The notes: generated by a model not told the origin, from the letters alone. Numbered from the stretch's first letter, positions 10,977 through 22,608 are shown. The stretch: 64,000 nt of DNA from Amycolatopsis xylanica (GCF_900107045.1 NZ_FNON01000003.1:868001-932000); one strand, 5' to 3'. Translations and numbers: made by a program.

Positions 10977-13900
10977 CTAGGGCGAGCAGCGGAGCGAGGC
11001 TGCGCCCCAGTCCGCGTGGTCCCAGGCGTTTCCGTCGCCGCCGTCGGTCACGCGCAGGCGCAGGGTGCGGACGCCGGTGACGTCGACGGAGACCGGGAGC
11101 GCCGCCGCGCCGCCCGCGATCGGGTCGGAGGCGAAGCGGCGCTGGTCGTCGCCGTAGACCTCGAAGGTGACCCGTCCTTGGCCGCTGGTCTCGTCGTCGA
11201 TACCCGCCGAGGCCGTGAAGGACGTGCAGCGGCCGCCCAGGTAGACGTCCACAATGGACTCCGCGTGGACGCCGACACCGGTCGGGTAGGCGACGCCCGC
11301 GATGCGCATCGGGGCGCCGTCGCCGCCGGAGTTCTCGCCGTTGCTCTGGTCGCGTTCGACCGGGCCCCAGCCGTTCTGGGCCGTCAAGAACTCCAGCTTG
11401 GAGACGGCGACGTCACCACGCGGCGCCGGTGGCATGCCGGTGAGCTGCAACTCCGCGTTGGCCGTCACCTTTCGGCCGGAGACCGAGCCGGTCACTTCGG
11501 CGGTGACCGGACGGCGGCCGCCCGGTGAGTCGGGGCCGCGCGTGACGGTGACCGGCACCGAAGCCGAAGCGCCCGGCGCGATGCGGCCGAGCGTGCCCGA
11601 CGACGACGCGGTCCAGCCCTGCGGCGCCTGCACCCGCGCGGCCGCGTTGTCGAGCGGGACCGGGCAGGGATTGGTGACGGTCAGCGTGGCCGTCGCCGTG
11701 CCGCCCGCTTCGATCGTGTCGGACGAACCTGCGAGCCGGGCGTCGGGTACGCAGACGAACGGGCCGGACGGTGTGCCGTCGCGGACCTCGGCGCGGGACA
11801 GGGGCCGCAGGGTCACCGAGTAGGCGTACTCGCCGTCGGGGCGGGTGCGGTACTCCGGCAGCGGCGGGTGGAACGTCTCGCTGACACCGCTGACCTCGTG
11901 GCTCACGTGCAGCGTGGTCCACCCGGGATTGCGCCGCAGCGCGAACGGGTACGCGGCGCGTTCGAGATCGTCGTACGGGCTGACCGCGACCTGCAGATCA
12001 CCCGCGACCATCAGGCCGCCGGTGCGGCCGTCGGTGAGGGTGGCCCAGCGGACGTCGCCGTGGTTGCCGTAGTCCTGCGGGCGGTAGTAGTCGACGTACT
12101 GTTCGTCCACTGTGGACGAGTAGACGCCGATCGGGCTGCCTTCGGCGCGGTCGTTGTAGTTCTCGGCCGGCCCGCGGCCGTAGTAGCCGAACCGCTGGAA
12201 CTCCGCCGGAATCCGCAGCGAGAAGCCGACACGCGGCAGATACGGCACCCCGCGCACGTCGCCCTGCGGGTCGACGCGGTGCTGGATGCGCACCTCACCG
12301 GTGCCGGAGACGCGATAGGTCATCGTCTGCGCCACCGAGGCGCCGGGCACCGCGGACGCGGACGACTTCACCGTCACCGAGACCTCGTCGCGGCCAGGCT
12401 CCACCTTGACGTCCGAGACGCTGGTCGTCAGCCGGTCGAGACCGGCCTTCCGCCACGACGCGTCTTCCGAATACATCTCGTTCGCGACCGGCGCGCGCCA
12501 CACGTCCAGCGCGGGCCCGCCCTTGAGCAGTTCCGTGCCACGGACCCGCATCGACGTCAGCGAGCCCTTCTCGAAGCGGTACTGGAAGTCCTTTCCGGAC
12601 ACCACCGCCGTGTCGCCGGTCTGCTTGACGTCCACCGCGCCGCCCGGCTCCGGCGACGCGACGCCGGTGATCTGCTTGCCGTTGACGAACTGTCCGAACG
12701 CGACGATCGATCCGGCGGAAGACCAAGCGGTGGCTGACTTCTGCACCGCTTGAACGGTGACCGTGCGCTCGATGTTGTCCGGGTTCGGCGGCAGCGCGGG
12801 CCGGCGCACGACGGCGGTTTCCCCGGCGGCGAGACGCAAGGGCAGCGTTCCGCTCGCGATCACGCGGCCCGCTTCCTCCGCCTTCCAGGCGAACCGCAGA
12901 TCGTCGGTGCCCGCGAACGCGCGCTCGTTGGTCACCTTGATGCCGTCCGGGGTTTCGGCGAACCGGATCGGCGCGTGCACCCACGCCAGCTGCGCGGTCT
13001 CCGGCTGCAGCGACCGCTCCGGCCCGACGACACCGTCGACACCGCCCATCCCGGCGCCGTAGGACAAATACGTCCCGCGGTCGTCAACACGGTCGAAGTC
13101 CAGTGCCAGCAACGCATTTGACTTTGGATCCGCAGCGAGCTCGGCCGGGGTCAACACCTTGTGGTAGACGCGGACCTCGTCGATCACGCCGTGTGCCATG
13201 CGCGTGGTCGACCATTCCTGCATGGAGTCGGCGTTGCGGCCGACGTTGACCGCGTGCGGGTCGCGGCCGATCGTGCCGGTCCAGTCGGCCGACGCGACCT
13301 CGGCGCCGTCGAGCAGGAGCCGCACGGTCTTGCCGTCGAAGGTGCCCGAGACGCGGTGCCAGTTGTCGTACCAGTTCGCGGGCACGGTCACGCGCGCGGC
13401 ATGCCCGGCGACCGTGAATTCCAGTGTCTTCGCGTCGGCCATGCGCAGCGAGTACTGATTTCCCTTTGCCAGCACCGTGAAATCGCCGGACCAGGCGACG
13501 GGCTTCACCCAGGCGTCCGCGGTCAGCGCGTCCGACACCTCGTCCAGCCGCCGGTCGCGGTAGACCTCCACGAAGTCGTCGAGACCGGACAACGACAGCG
13601 CCTTGCCACGATGACCGTCCACTTGCGACGGCATGCCGGTCAGCCAGGAGAGGATCCCGCTCGGCGACGAATCCGGAGTGGTGCGCAGCGGCAGGCGGAT
13701 GTTCTGCTCGGCCCAATCCCAGATGAACCCGCCCTGCGCGGACGGATTGCGCCGGATGACATCCCAGAACTCACGGAAACCACCGAGACTGTTGCCCTGC
13801 GCGTGCTCGTACTCGCCCATGATGATCGGCTTGGTGGTCGTCTTCACCGCTTCTTCGAGACCGGGACGCCCCTCGCCCGTCTTGAACGGCGTCGAGTACC

Positions 13901-15473
13901 GCGGCCCCGCGATGTCGGCGAACGGCGCGTCGCCATCCGGCCAGTTCGACTGGTGATACAGCGGGCGGCTCGGCTCGTTCTTGCGGGTCCAGTCGGCCAT
14001 CGCGAAGTGCGCCTTGCCGAGCCCTGCCTCGTTTCCGGTGTCCCACATGAAAACGCTCGGGTGGTTCTTGTCGCGCTCGACCATCGCGACGTAGCGATCC
14101 ATGAACGCCGTCTGCCACTCGGGGCGCTCGGCCAGGCAGTCGTTGGGGCAGCTGTCGTGATGATGCGTCTCGATGTCGACCTCGTCGTCGATCCACATCC
14201 CGTGCCGGTCGGCCATGTCGTACAGCGACGGGTCGCTCGGGTAGTGCGAGGTGCGGATGGCGTTGACGTTGAGCTGCTTCATCAGCTTGACGTCTTGCCA
14301 GGTCTCCTCGCGTGTCACGTGCCTGCCGCCGCGCGCGCTCGTCTCGGCGCGGTTGACGCCCTTGACGAGGATGCGCTTGCCGTTGACCAGCATCTGCTTG
14401 TCGCGGATCTCGATCTTGCGGAATCCGGCGGGCTGACTGGTCACCTGCGTGACCTGGCCGTTCGGATCGAGCAGTTCGACGACCACGGTGTAGAGGTCGG
14501 GTGTCTCGTCGGACCACTTGGCCGGGTTGGCCACGGGCGCGCTCAGCTTCGCCGTCTCACCCGCTGCGTCCGCGGTCGTGCTCACCACGGGTTTGCCCGC
14601 GGCGTCGTGCAAGGTCGCCCGCACGCGATAGGTACCCGTGTCTTTACGGCGCAGTTCGACGTCGACGCCGAGCGTGCCGCCGCGGTACTGCGCGTCCAGC
14701 TCCGCGCGGACGCCGATGTCCTGCACGAAGGTCTGCGGCGTCGAGTAGACGTTCACCGAGCGGAAGATGCCCGCGAAGCGCCACTGGTCGTAGTCCTCGA
14801 GGTGCGCGCCGGAGCCCCAGCGGTGCACCTGCACGGCGATCGTGTTGCGCCCCGGGTGCAGCTTGTCGGTGATCTCGAACTCGGCAGGCGAATAGCCGCC
14901 CTGGTCGTAGCCGGCGTACTTGCCGTTGACCCAGACGAAGTAGCCGCTGGTCACGCCCTCGAACCGGAGGAACTCGCGGCGGCCCCGCCAGTCGGCGGGC
15001 AGGTCGAAGCCACGCACGTAGGCGCCGGTCGGGTTGACGTCGTGCGGCACGGCCGGCGGCTTGTCCGGCCACATCTCGGTGGGGATGTTGCGGAAGATCG
15101 GGTGGTCGAGGCCGTCGGTCTGCCAGGTGTGCGGCACCGACACCGTGCGCCAGCCGGAGGTGTCGTAACCCTCCGCGTAGAACCCCGCGGGCACCTGCTC
15201 CGGCCGGTCGGACATGTGGATGCGCCACGCGCCGTCCAGCGACCGGGACCAGCGGCCCGCGCTGACATCGTTGTCGGCGGCCATGGCTTGCCGGGTGTCG
15301 TCGTATTGACGAAGCCCCGCGTGGTGCGGCTCTTGACCCTCGCCGACCATTTGCGGGTTTTCGAGGTAGTCGTAGACATTGCCCGGCGGGCCGGCGGCGG
15401 CGACCGACGGCAGCACGGGCGCGGCGGCGATCAGGATCGCGGAAAGTACGGGCAGGGACCATCGGCGGCGCAT
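10977..15473 (-). CDS. Secreted GH2 beta-galactosidase with inserted LamG-like domain
   Basis: The 1498-residue protein begins with a Sec signal peptide (MRRRWSLPVLSAILIAAAPVL...). A GH2 sugar-binding domain, an immunoglobulin-like domain and the catalytic TIM barrel follow. The acid/base is Glu482 in TGNEAGLG and the nucleophile Glu554 in GEYEHAQGNS. Between the barrel and the beta-galactosidase small-chain domain (which contains GYYGRGPAENYNDR) lies a roughly 180-residue LamG/concanavalin-like insertion near residues 620-800. The C-terminus has an Ig-like alpha-galactosidase-associated segment and a NPCBM-like carbohydrate-binding module ending in LRLRVTDGGDGNAWDHADWG. It should release galactosyl residues outside the cell. 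It is transcribed alone; a palindrome at 15551-15573 lies upstream. Confidence 0.93.
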   Translation of the reverse strand: MRRRWSLPVLSAILIAAAPVLPSVAAAGPPGNVYDYLENPQMVGEGQEPHHAGLRQYDDTRQAMAADNDVSAGRWSRSLDGAWRIHMSDRPEQVPAGFYAEGYDTSGWRTVSVPHTWQTDGLDHPIFRNIPTEMWPDKPPAVPHDVNPTGAYVRGFDLPADWRGRREFLRFEGVTSGYFVWVNGKYAGYDQGGYSPAEFEITDKLHPGRNTIAVQVHRWGSGAHLEDYDQWRFAGIFRSVNVYSTPQTFVQDIGVRAELDAQYRGGTLGVDVELRRKDTGTYRVRATLHDAAGKPVVSTTADAAGETAKLSAPVANPAKWSDETPDLYTVVVELLDPNGQVTQVTSQPAGFRKIEIRDKQMLVNGKRILVKGVNRAETSARGGRHVTREETWQDVKLMKQLNVNAIRTSHYPSDPSLYDMADRHGMWIDDEVDIETHHHDSCPNDCLAERPEWQTAFMDRYVAMVERDKNHPSVFMWDTGNEAGLGKAHFAMADWTRKNEPSRPLYHQSNWPDGDAPFADIAGPRYSTPFKTGEGRPGLEEAVKTTTKPIIMGEYEHAQGNSLGGFREFWDVIRRNPSAQGGFIWDWAEQNIRLPLRTTPDSSPSGILSWLTGMPSQVDGHRGKALSLSGLDDFVEVYRDRRLDEVSDALTADAWVKPVAWSGDFTVLAKGNQYSLRMADAKTLEFTVAGHAARVTVPANWYDNWHRVSGTFDGKTVRLLLDGAEVASADWTGTIGRDPHAVNVGRNADSMQEWSTTRMAHGVIDEVRVYHKVLTPAELAADPKSNALLALDFDRVDDRGTYLSYGAGMGGVDGVVGPERSLQPETAQLAWVHAPIRFAETPDGIKVTNERAFAGTDDLRFAWKAEEAGRVIASGTLPLRLAAGETAVVRRPALPPNPDNIERTVTVQAVQKSATAWSSAGSIVAFGQFVNGKQITGVASPEPGGAVDVKQTGDTAVVSGKDFQYRFEKGSLTSMRVRGTELLKGGPALDVWRAPVANEMYSEDASWRKAGLDRLTTSVSDVKVEPGRDEVSVTVKSSASAVPGASVAQTMTYRVSGTGEVRIQHRVDPQGDVRGVPYLPRVGFSLRIPAEFQRFGYYGRGPAENYNDRAEGSPIGVYSSTVDEQYVDYYRPQDYGNHGDVRWATLTDGRTGGLMVAGDLQVAVSPYDDLERAAYPFALRRNPGWTTLHVSHEVSGVSETFHPPLPEYRTRPDGEYAYSVTLRPLSRAEVRDGTPSGPFVCVPDARLAGSSDTIEAGGTATATLTVTNPCPVPLDNAAARVQAPQGWTASSSGTLGRIAPGASASVPVTVTRGPDSPGGRRPVTAEVTGSVSGRKVTANAELQLTGMPPAPRGDVAVSKLEFLTAQNGWGPVERDQSNGENSGGDGAPMRIAGVAYPTGVGVHAESIVDVYLGGRCTSFTASAGIDDETSGQGRVTFEVYGDDQRRFASDPIAGGAAALPVSVDVTGVRTLRLRVTDGGDGNAWDHADWGAASLRCSP

Positions 15474-15550
15474 GGACGAACCTCGATTCCCACAGTGTCA
15501 CCAGATTCGCACGCTCAGTAAGCGCACAAAAAGCGACATTAGGGAACCGA

Positions 15551-15573
15551 ACTGATCAGAATCAATGATCAGT
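15551..15573. promoter_or_regulatory. Candidate operator upstream of the beta-galactosidase gene
   Basis: Perfect 8-bp arms ACTGATCA and TGATCAGT surround a 7-bp AT-rich centre. It lies 78 bp upstream of the start codon at 15473 and is the only palindrome seen there. The cognate regulator is unknown and none is encoded nearby. Confidence 0.4.
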
Positions 15574-15620
15574 CCGCGTTCTGTCCGTTTTCTGACAGTC
15601 CTTATGACCCCGATGGCCGG

Positions 15621-15911
15621 TCAGGACTTGTGGTCGGTCTTCTCCGAAGGCTCAGCAGAGTCAGCGGGCTCGGCCTGCTCCTCCGGCTTGTCGAAGCTCT
15701 CCGGCACGCGCTTGAGGTGCTTGGTCATCGACCGCACCAGGAACGCGACCGCGATGAGGAACAGGATCAGCACCAGCAGCCCGACCGGTGACGACTTCCC
15801 GAAGTCCTCGCCCTGCCCGCCCTTGTCGCCGCCGCCCGGCTGCTGCTGGGTGAACACCAGCGCGGCCGAGGTCAGCGGCAGGACGGCGAAGGACGGCAAC
15901 GCGGCACTCAT
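15621..15911 (-). CDS. Small single-pass membrane protein next to mca
   Basis: The 96-residue protein has a short hydrophobic N-terminus and a Gly/Gln-rich linker. One clear transmembrane helix ([16 protein letters not shown], about residues 44-59) is followed by a charged, Glu/Pro-rich cytosolic tail. It starts within the stop codon of mca (ATGA overlap at 15908-15911), so the two are co-translated. A small membrane protein also follows mca in mycobacteria (Rv1083, from memory). The function is unknown; coupling suggests a link to mycothiol metabolism. Confidence 0.8.
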   Translation of the reverse strand: MSAALPSFAVLPLTSAALVFTQQQPGGGDKGGQGEDFGKSSPVGLLVLILFLIAVAFLVRSMTKHLKRVPESFDKPEEQAEPADSAEPSEKTDHKS

Positions 15912-16798
15912 GTGCCCACCTTCTCCCTGATTCCGGCGAACAGATCATCCTCCGGCAGTGTGCTGTCCACCAGTGAGCGGACCAGCTCGTACTCCTCGGT
16001 CGGCCAGGTCGCGCGCTGGATGTCACGCGGGACGGCGAACCAGCGGCTCTCCGGGTCGATCTGGGTGGCGTGCGCCTTGAGCGCCTCGTCACGCGCCTCG
16101 AAGAAGTCCCCGCATTCGACGCGGGTGGTCACGCGCTCCATGACGTCGGCCTTGTCCGGGTCCCACTTCTCCAGCCACTCCGCGTACGGCGACTCGATGC
16201 CCGCCTCGGTCAGCGCCTCGTGGAAGGCGACCATCCTGGCCCGCGAGAAGCCGTGGATGTAGTAGAGCTTCAGCGGCTGCCACGGGTCACCGGCGCCGGG
16301 GAACCGGTCCGGCTCGGCGGCGGCGTCGAACGCGGCCATCGAGATCTCGTGGGTGCGGATGTGATCCGGATGCGGATAGCCGCCGTTCTCGTCGTAAGTG
16401 AGGATGACGTGCGGGCGGAATTCGCGGATCGCGCGGACGAGCGCCTCGGTGGACTCCTCGAGCGGGACCACCGCGAACGAGCCCTCGGGGACCGGGGGCA
16501 GCGGGTCGCCCTCCGGCAGGCCGGAGTCGACGAAGCCGAGCCACTTGTGCTGCACGCCGAGGATCTTGGCGGCGCGCGCCATCTCCTCGCGGCGGATCTC
16601 GGTCATGTTGGCGAGCACTTCCGGCCGGTCCATCGCCGGGTTGAGCACGCTGCCCGCCTCGCCGCCGGTGCAGGTGACGACCAGCACCTCGTGTCCCTCG
16701 GCGGCGTACTTCGCCATGGTGGCGGCGCCCTTGCTCGACTCGTCGTCCGGGTGTGCGTGCACGGCCATCAGGCGCAACTTCTGGTCAGTTCCCACCAC
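15908..16798 (-). CDS. mca: Mycothiol S-conjugate amidase
   Basis: Mca cleaves mycothiol conjugates of electrophiles and antibiotics, releasing a mercapturic acid for export and GlcN-inositol for recycling. The 296-residue length fits. The zinc-binding motif HAHPDDES is at residues 14-21, followed by [18 protein letters not shown] and the second metal-site motif [16 protein letters not shown]. MshB deacetylases are paralogous, but the long C-terminal part ending [18 protein letters not shown] is typical of Mca. Two adjacent GTGs (16798, 16795) can start the protein; the first is listed. It shares a 134-bp divergent upstream region with the DUF4307 gene. Its presence confirms an actinobacterial thiol system. 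Confidence 0.95.
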   Translation of the reverse strand: MVGTDQKLRLMAVHAHPDDESSKGAATMAKYAAEGHEVLVVTCTGGEAGSVLNPAMDRPEVLANMTEIRREEMARAAKILGVQHKWLGFVDSGLPEGDPLPPVPEGSFAVVPLEESTEALVRAIREFRPHVILTYDENGGYPHPDHIRTHEISMAAFDAAAEPDRFPGAGDPWQPLKLYYIHGFSRARMVAFHEALTEAGIESPYAEWLEKWDPDKADVMERVTTRVECGDFFEARDEALKAHATQIDPESRWFAVPRDIQRATWPTEEYELVRSLVDSTLPEDDLFAGIREKVGT

Positions 16799-16932
16799 GA
16801 CGCCAACGACCCCTTCTCTTCAGGTATTCCGGCACCCCCATGGGCACCCGCCCGCCCCCGCGCGGATACTCGGGGCAGACGTTTCAGCTCCATTGTCCTC
16901 ATCAGTACGACAACTTCGATCGGAGGCCCTGG

Positions 16933-17367
16933 TTGGGCGCCGAAACCGCCGTCCCGGCCCGGCCGGAAGGCCGCTACGGACCCACGCGCGGCGCGAAACC
17001 GCGCCCGTGGGGACGACGGCTGTTCGGGATCATCGCGGTGGCGGTCAGCCTGGGTGTGGCCTATGTCGCTTACGCCAACCTCGGCACGGCGCCGATCGAG
17101 GCCCAGCGGGTCGGCTTCTCGGTCAAACCGGACAACGCGATTGAAATCGTCATGGATGTCACACGGGACGAGCCCGGCAGGCCGGGGGTGTGCATCGTGC
17201 GCGCCCGCGACCTGAGCGGGGCGGAGAGCGGACGGCGGGAGGTCCTCGTCCCGGCGGGCGGCGGGACCACGCGCCTCACCGCGGTCATCCGCAGTGTCGG
17301 CGAGCCGGTCACGGCGGATATTTTCGGCTGCTCATACGACGTACCACGCTACCTGTCAACCTCATAG
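16933..17367 (+). CDS. DUF4307 membrane protein
   Basis: The 144-residue protein has the usual DUF4307 layout: a short basic N-terminus containing PEGRYGP, one transmembrane helix (FGIIAVAVSLGVAYVAYANL), and an extracytoplasmic beta-rich domain with the GTAPIEAQRVGF and CIVRARDLSGAESGRREVLVP signatures. I prefer a TTG start at 16933 because GGAGG sits six bases before it and the family's conserved start matches. An upstream ATG at 16840 has no ribosome site. The position between mca and greA matches Rv1081c in mycobacteria (from memory). The function is unknown. Confidence 0.85.
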   Translation: MGAETAVPARPEGRYGPTRGAKPRPWGRRLFGIIAVAVSLGVAYVAYANLGTAPIEAQRVGFSVKPDNAIEIVMDVTRDEPGRPGVCIVRARDLSGAESGRREVLVPAGGGTTRLTAVIRSVGEPVTADIFGCSYDVPRYLSTS

Positions 17368-17458
17368 CGGCCAACGGGGTGAAACGCGCGCTCAACGCCT
17401 GAGAACAGGCCAATGGAGCGGCGTCGGACAGTCGCGTCGTGTTATCCTGATCTACCGG

Positions 17459-17484
17459 CACGGCCCACGACGGGCCGTGTTTTT
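17459..17484 (+). terminator. Intrinsic terminator between DUF4307 and greA
   Basis: Perfect 8-bp GC-rich arms CACGGCCC and GGGCCGTG enclose a 5-nt loop and are followed at once by five T residues. Canonical U-tract terminators are uncommon in this window. It lies 91 bp after DUF4307 and 90 bp before greA. It could end the first transcript or act as a leader attenuator for greA. Confidence 0.75.
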
Positions 17485-17574
17485 CCTTTATCTCAGCCAC
17501 GCGTGCAAGCCATGCGCGCGTGGAGGCCGGCTTGTATACCCAAGCCTGGCAGGCCCAACGAGGAGATGGTGACC

Positions 17575-18066
17575 GTGAGCGACACCAAGGTGACCTGGCT
17601 GACTCAGGATGCCTACAACAGGCTCAAGCACGAGCTCGACGAGCTCATCGAGCAACGTCCGGTCATCGCAGCGAAGATCAATGACAGCCGGGAAGAGGGC
17701 GACCTCAAGGAGAACGGTGGCTACCACGCCGCCCGCGAGGAGCAGGGCCAGCACGAGGCCCGGATCCGCCACCTCCAGGAACTCCTGCGCGCGGCCAAGG
17801 TGGGCGAAGCGCCCGCCAACGACGGCATCGCCGAGCCCGGCAAGATCCTGACCGTCCGCTACGAAGGTGACGACGAAGACGAGCAGTTCCTGCTCGCCAC
17901 CCGCGAAGAGGGAGCTCAGGGCGAGCTGGACGTCTACTCGCCCGAGTCGCCGCTCGGCAAGGCGCTGCACGGCGCCAAAGAGGGTGAGACCCGCGAATAC
18001 GCACTGCCCAACGGCAGCCTCCAGAAGGTGACGCTGGTCAAGGCGGTGCCCTACACCGGTAACTGA
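17575..18066 (+). CDS. greA: Transcription elongation factor GreA
   Basis: GreA enters the secondary channel of RNA polymerase and stimulates cleavage of backtracked transcripts. The 163-residue product has the N-terminal coiled coil ([20 protein letters not shown]...) with the tip motif [19 protein letters not shown]. The C-terminal FKBP-like domain contains [14 protein letters not shown]. The GTG at 17575 is preferred: the mycobacterial protein starts at the equivalent residue and AGGAG lies nine bases upstream, whereas the ATG at 17566 directly abuts that site. A strong hairpin follows at 18089-18117. Confidence 0.96.
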   Translation: MSDTKVTWLTQDAYNRLKHELDELIEQRPVIAAKINDSREEGDLKENGGYHAAREEQGQHEARIRHLQELLRAAKVGEAPANDGIAEPGKILTVRYEGDDEDEQFLLATREEGAQGELDVYSPESPLGKALHGAKEGETREYALPNGSLQKVTLVKAVPYTGN

Positions 18067-18088
18067 TCCGGTAACCCACACCTGCGAT

Positions 18089-18117
18089 GCCCGGCCATGG
18101 TCTGACCATGGCCGGGC
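18089..18117 (+). terminator. greA terminator hairpin
   Basis: Perfect 14-bp arms GCCCGGCCATGGTC and GACCATGGCCGGGC are separated by one base and lie 23 bp after the greA stop. There is no U-run, as is usual for actinobacteria. Confidence 0.75.
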
Positions 18118-18190
18118 TTGCATGTGCACCTGGGTTTGGCCCAGGCCGAAAGCAAAGCCAAGCGTGCATGTGTATGGCTAATCTTTCGCT

Positions 18191-18973
18191 GTGAACCTTC
18201 CGATCTGCGCTACCTGCGGGATGCAGTACGCCGCGCCGCGGGCCGACTGCCCCATCTGTGAAGACGACCGCCAATGGGTGCCCGAGTCCGGGCAGCAGTG
18301 GACCGACCTCGAGACGCTCCGCGCCGGCGAGTACCGGGTCCGTGCCGAAGAAGAGGGCGAAGGCGTGATCGGCCTCGGCGCCGAGCCGCGGTTCGCGATC
18401 GGCGAGCGCGCGCTGCTGGTCAAGGCCGAGGGCGGCAACTTCCTCTGGGACTGCTTCGCCTACCTCGACGAGGACGTCGTCGCCAAGGTGGCCGAACTCG
18501 GTGGCATCACCGGGATCGCGGTCAGCCACCCGCACTACTACACGACCATGGTCGAGTGGGCGCACACCTTCGACGTGCCCGTCTACCTGCACGAGAACGA
18601 CCGGCAGTGGATCGGCAGGCCCGATCCGTCGCTCGAGCTGTGGAGCGGCAGCAAGCTCGACGTCGCGCCCGGGCTGACGCTGCTCAACCTCGGCGTGCAC
18701 TTCGCGGGCGGCACGGTCATGCACTGGGACCGCGGCGCGCTGTTCAGCGGCGACATCGTGCAGGTCATCCCCGACCGGTCGCACGTCGGGTTCATGTACA
18801 GCTACCCGAACTACATCCCGGAGCGGCCGGAGATCGTCCGGCACGCGGCCGAGCTGCTGGAACCGTACGAGTACGAGCAGATCTACGGCGCCTGGTGGGG
18901 CGCGGTCGTGCGCTCGGACGGAGCCGCGATCGTGCAGAAGTCCGCGCAGCGCTACCTCAAGCACGTCCTCTGA
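18191..18973 (+). CDS. MBL-fold metallo-hydrolase with N-terminal zinc ribbon
   Basis: The 260-residue protein starts with a CxxC...CxxC ribbon (CATCGMQ...CPICED). It continues as a metallo-beta-lactamase-like fold, with strands around LLVKAEGGNFLWDCFAYLDE. The canonical HxHxDH site is replaced by SHPHYYTTMVEW, so metal binding may differ from classic members, although His in GVHFAGGTVMHW and Asp in LFSGDIVQV remain. The substrate is unknown. The GTG start has no ribosome site, but TAATCT lies 6 bp upstream, which fits a leaderless mRNA. It is a single gene followed by a 48-bp palindrome. Confidence 0.85.
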   Translation: MNLPICATCGMQYAAPRADCPICEDDRQWVPESGQQWTDLETLRAGEYRVRAEEEGEGVIGLGAEPRFAIGERALLVKAEGGNFLWDCFAYLDEDVVAKVAELGGITGIAVSHPHYYTTMVEWAHTFDVPVYLHENDRQWIGRPDPSLELWSGSKLDVAPGLTLLNLGVHFAGGTVMHWDRGALFSGDIVQVIPDRSHVGFMYSYPNYIPERPEIVRHAAELLEPYEYEQIYGAWWGAVVRSDGAAIVQKSAQRYLKHVL

Positions 18974-18981
18974 CGACCGGG

Positions 18982-19028
18982 GGTCGTGAGTGTTGCGGCC
19001 GGTTAGAACCGGCCGGAACACTCACGAC
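18982..19028. repeat. 48-bp palindromic element, copy A
   Basis: GGTCGTGAGTGTTGCGGCC pairs with GGCCGGAACACTCACGAC around a TTAGAA centre. It lies between convergent genes and overlaps the last codons of the AsnC-type gene by seven bases. It shares its sequence with copies at 22653, 35343 and 45840. Confidence 0.85.
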
Positions 19029-19510
19029 TCGCGCGCGGTGCGTTCGAGGAGGGGGCGGACGCGGGGCGGGACCGGGGTCGACAGCGCGATCGAGGTCGAG
19101 GTGCGCAGCACGTCGGGGACGCTGACCACCTCGTCGATCACGCGCTGGAGGTCGTCGTGGGTGCGGGCGACCATGCGGACGAAGAGGTCGCCCTGGCCGG
19201 TGGTCGCGTGGACCTCGCAGACCTCGTTGATCGCGGACAGCGCGGCGGACACCTCCGAGCGGCGGCCCTGGGCGATTTCGAGTACCGCGAACGCGGTGAG
19301 GCCGTAGCCCATCGCGGCGAGGTCGAGGTCCGGCGGGAAGCCCTTGAGGATGCCGCGGGCGGTCAGCCGGTCGAGGCGGGCTTGGATGGTTCCGCGCGCC
19401 ACCCCGAGCCTGCGCGCACATTCGAGCACGCCCAAGCGGGGTGAGTCGGTGAGCAGCAGCAGGAGGCGCGCGTCGAGCGCGTCCAGTTCGGGCATACGCA
19501 GATTGTCCAC
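19022..19510 (-). CDS. Lrp/AsnC-family transcriptional regulator
   Basis: The 162-residue protein has an N-terminal winged helix-turn-helix (ALDARLLLLLTDSPRLGVLECARRLGVARGTIQARLDRL) and a C-terminal RAM effector/oligomerisation domain (LEIAQGRRSEVSAALSAINEV ... GQGDLFVRM). It is divergent from hppD, and the space between holds a perfect palindrome with TGCCCA half-sites. It probably senses an amino acid or aromatic intermediate and controls tyrosine catabolism and itself. The GTG at 19510 is used; an ATG at 19495 is an alternative and neither has a strong ribosome site. Confidence 0.9.
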   Translation of the reverse strand: MDNLRMPELDALDARLLLLLTDSPRLGVLECARRLGVARGTIQARLDRLTARGILKGFPPDLDLAAMGYGLTAFAVLEIAQGRRSEVSAALSAINEVCEVHATTGQGDLFVRMVARTHDDLQRVIDEVVSVPDVLRTSTSIALSTPVPPRVRPLLERTARES

Positions 19511-19515
19511 TATGA

Positions 19516-22025
<2,510 letters not shown>

Positions 22026-22110
22026 GCCATTTCACAGGCTCCTCACATAACAAGGAAGTGAGGTCCGGGTATCCTTGGCTACGGCAACGATCGGTGATCC
22101 GGGAGTGACA

Positions 22111-22383
22111 ATGGCACGGGGGAACGAAACGGGCGTACCGCGCCGGCTGCGCACGACCCGTTCGGCCGGTGTCGTTCCCCTGGTCGCGGCGGTCGCTTCG
22201 GCACTCGCGCTGACCGGGGCCGCCGTGTACACCGTCGACCACGCGACCTGCGGGGTTCCGGCCCAGTACATCCGCCACGACAACCACGTCGAGCTGGTCG
22301 GCGGCTGCGTCGACGGCTCCGAGGTCGACGCGCCCGCGCACCCCGCGCCCGCCGAGAACGCGTCCGGCGACTACAGCCGCTAG
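22111..22383 (+). CDS. Small single-TM hypothetical protein
   Basis: The 90-residue protein has a basic N-terminus (MARGNETGVPRRLRTTRS) and one transmembrane helix (GVVPLVAAVASALALTGAAVYTV). A short outside tail contains two Cys (ATCGVPAQY, VGGCVDGS) that could form a disulfide. The ATG at 22111 follows GGGAG at good spacing. It is divergent from ilvA and followed by a strong hairpin. No family was recognised. Confidence 0.65.
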   Translation: MARGNETGVPRRLRTTRSAGVVPLVAAVASALALTGAAVYTVDHATCGVPAQYIRHDNHVELVGGCVDGSEVDAPAHPAPAENASGDYSR

Positions 22384-22388
22384 ACACC

Positions 22389-22427
22389 ACGAAGGCCCCC
22401 TTTCGCCTGGCGAAAAGGGGCCTTCGT
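22389..22427. terminator. Hairpin after the small membrane gene
   Basis: The arms ACGAAGGCCCC and GGGGCCTTCGT extend to 19 bp with one mismatch, six bases after the stop codon. Confidence 0.7.
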
Positions 22428-22496
22428 CTGTCAGGTCTGGTTGAGGGAAAACCCATATGTGGCGTGCTCGTGGACTCGGCCTGGGTGAGGCCCTGG

Positions 22497-22531
22497 GGTC
22501 GTGAGTGTTGCGGGCGGTTCTAGCGGACCGG
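22497..22531. repeat. 48-bp palindromic element, decayed copy B
   Basis: The left half GGTCGTGAGTGTTG and centre CGGTTCTAGCGG are present, while the right arm with the CACTCACGACC end is lost. Confidence 0.6.
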
Positions 22532-22561
22532 CGCTTGGCTACCTACCGCCCAAGTCTCAGT

Positions 22562-22608
22562 GCGAGTGGAAGGTTTGCTGCGTTGGATGCAGAAAATCTT
22601 CCACTCGC
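22562..22608. repeat. Inverted repeat with GCGAGTGGAAG arms
   Basis: 20-bp arms with 18 matches surround a 7-nt loop. The outer GCGAGTGGA word also occurs in the hairpin at 40143, so the two may be related. Confidence 0.65.

Noticed and set aside
13161..15521. 786-codon open frame opposite the beta-galactosidase gene
   Set aside because: It gives low-information Arg/His/Val/Asp-rich sequence, while the other strand holds a complete GH2 enzyme with catalytic residues and signal peptide.
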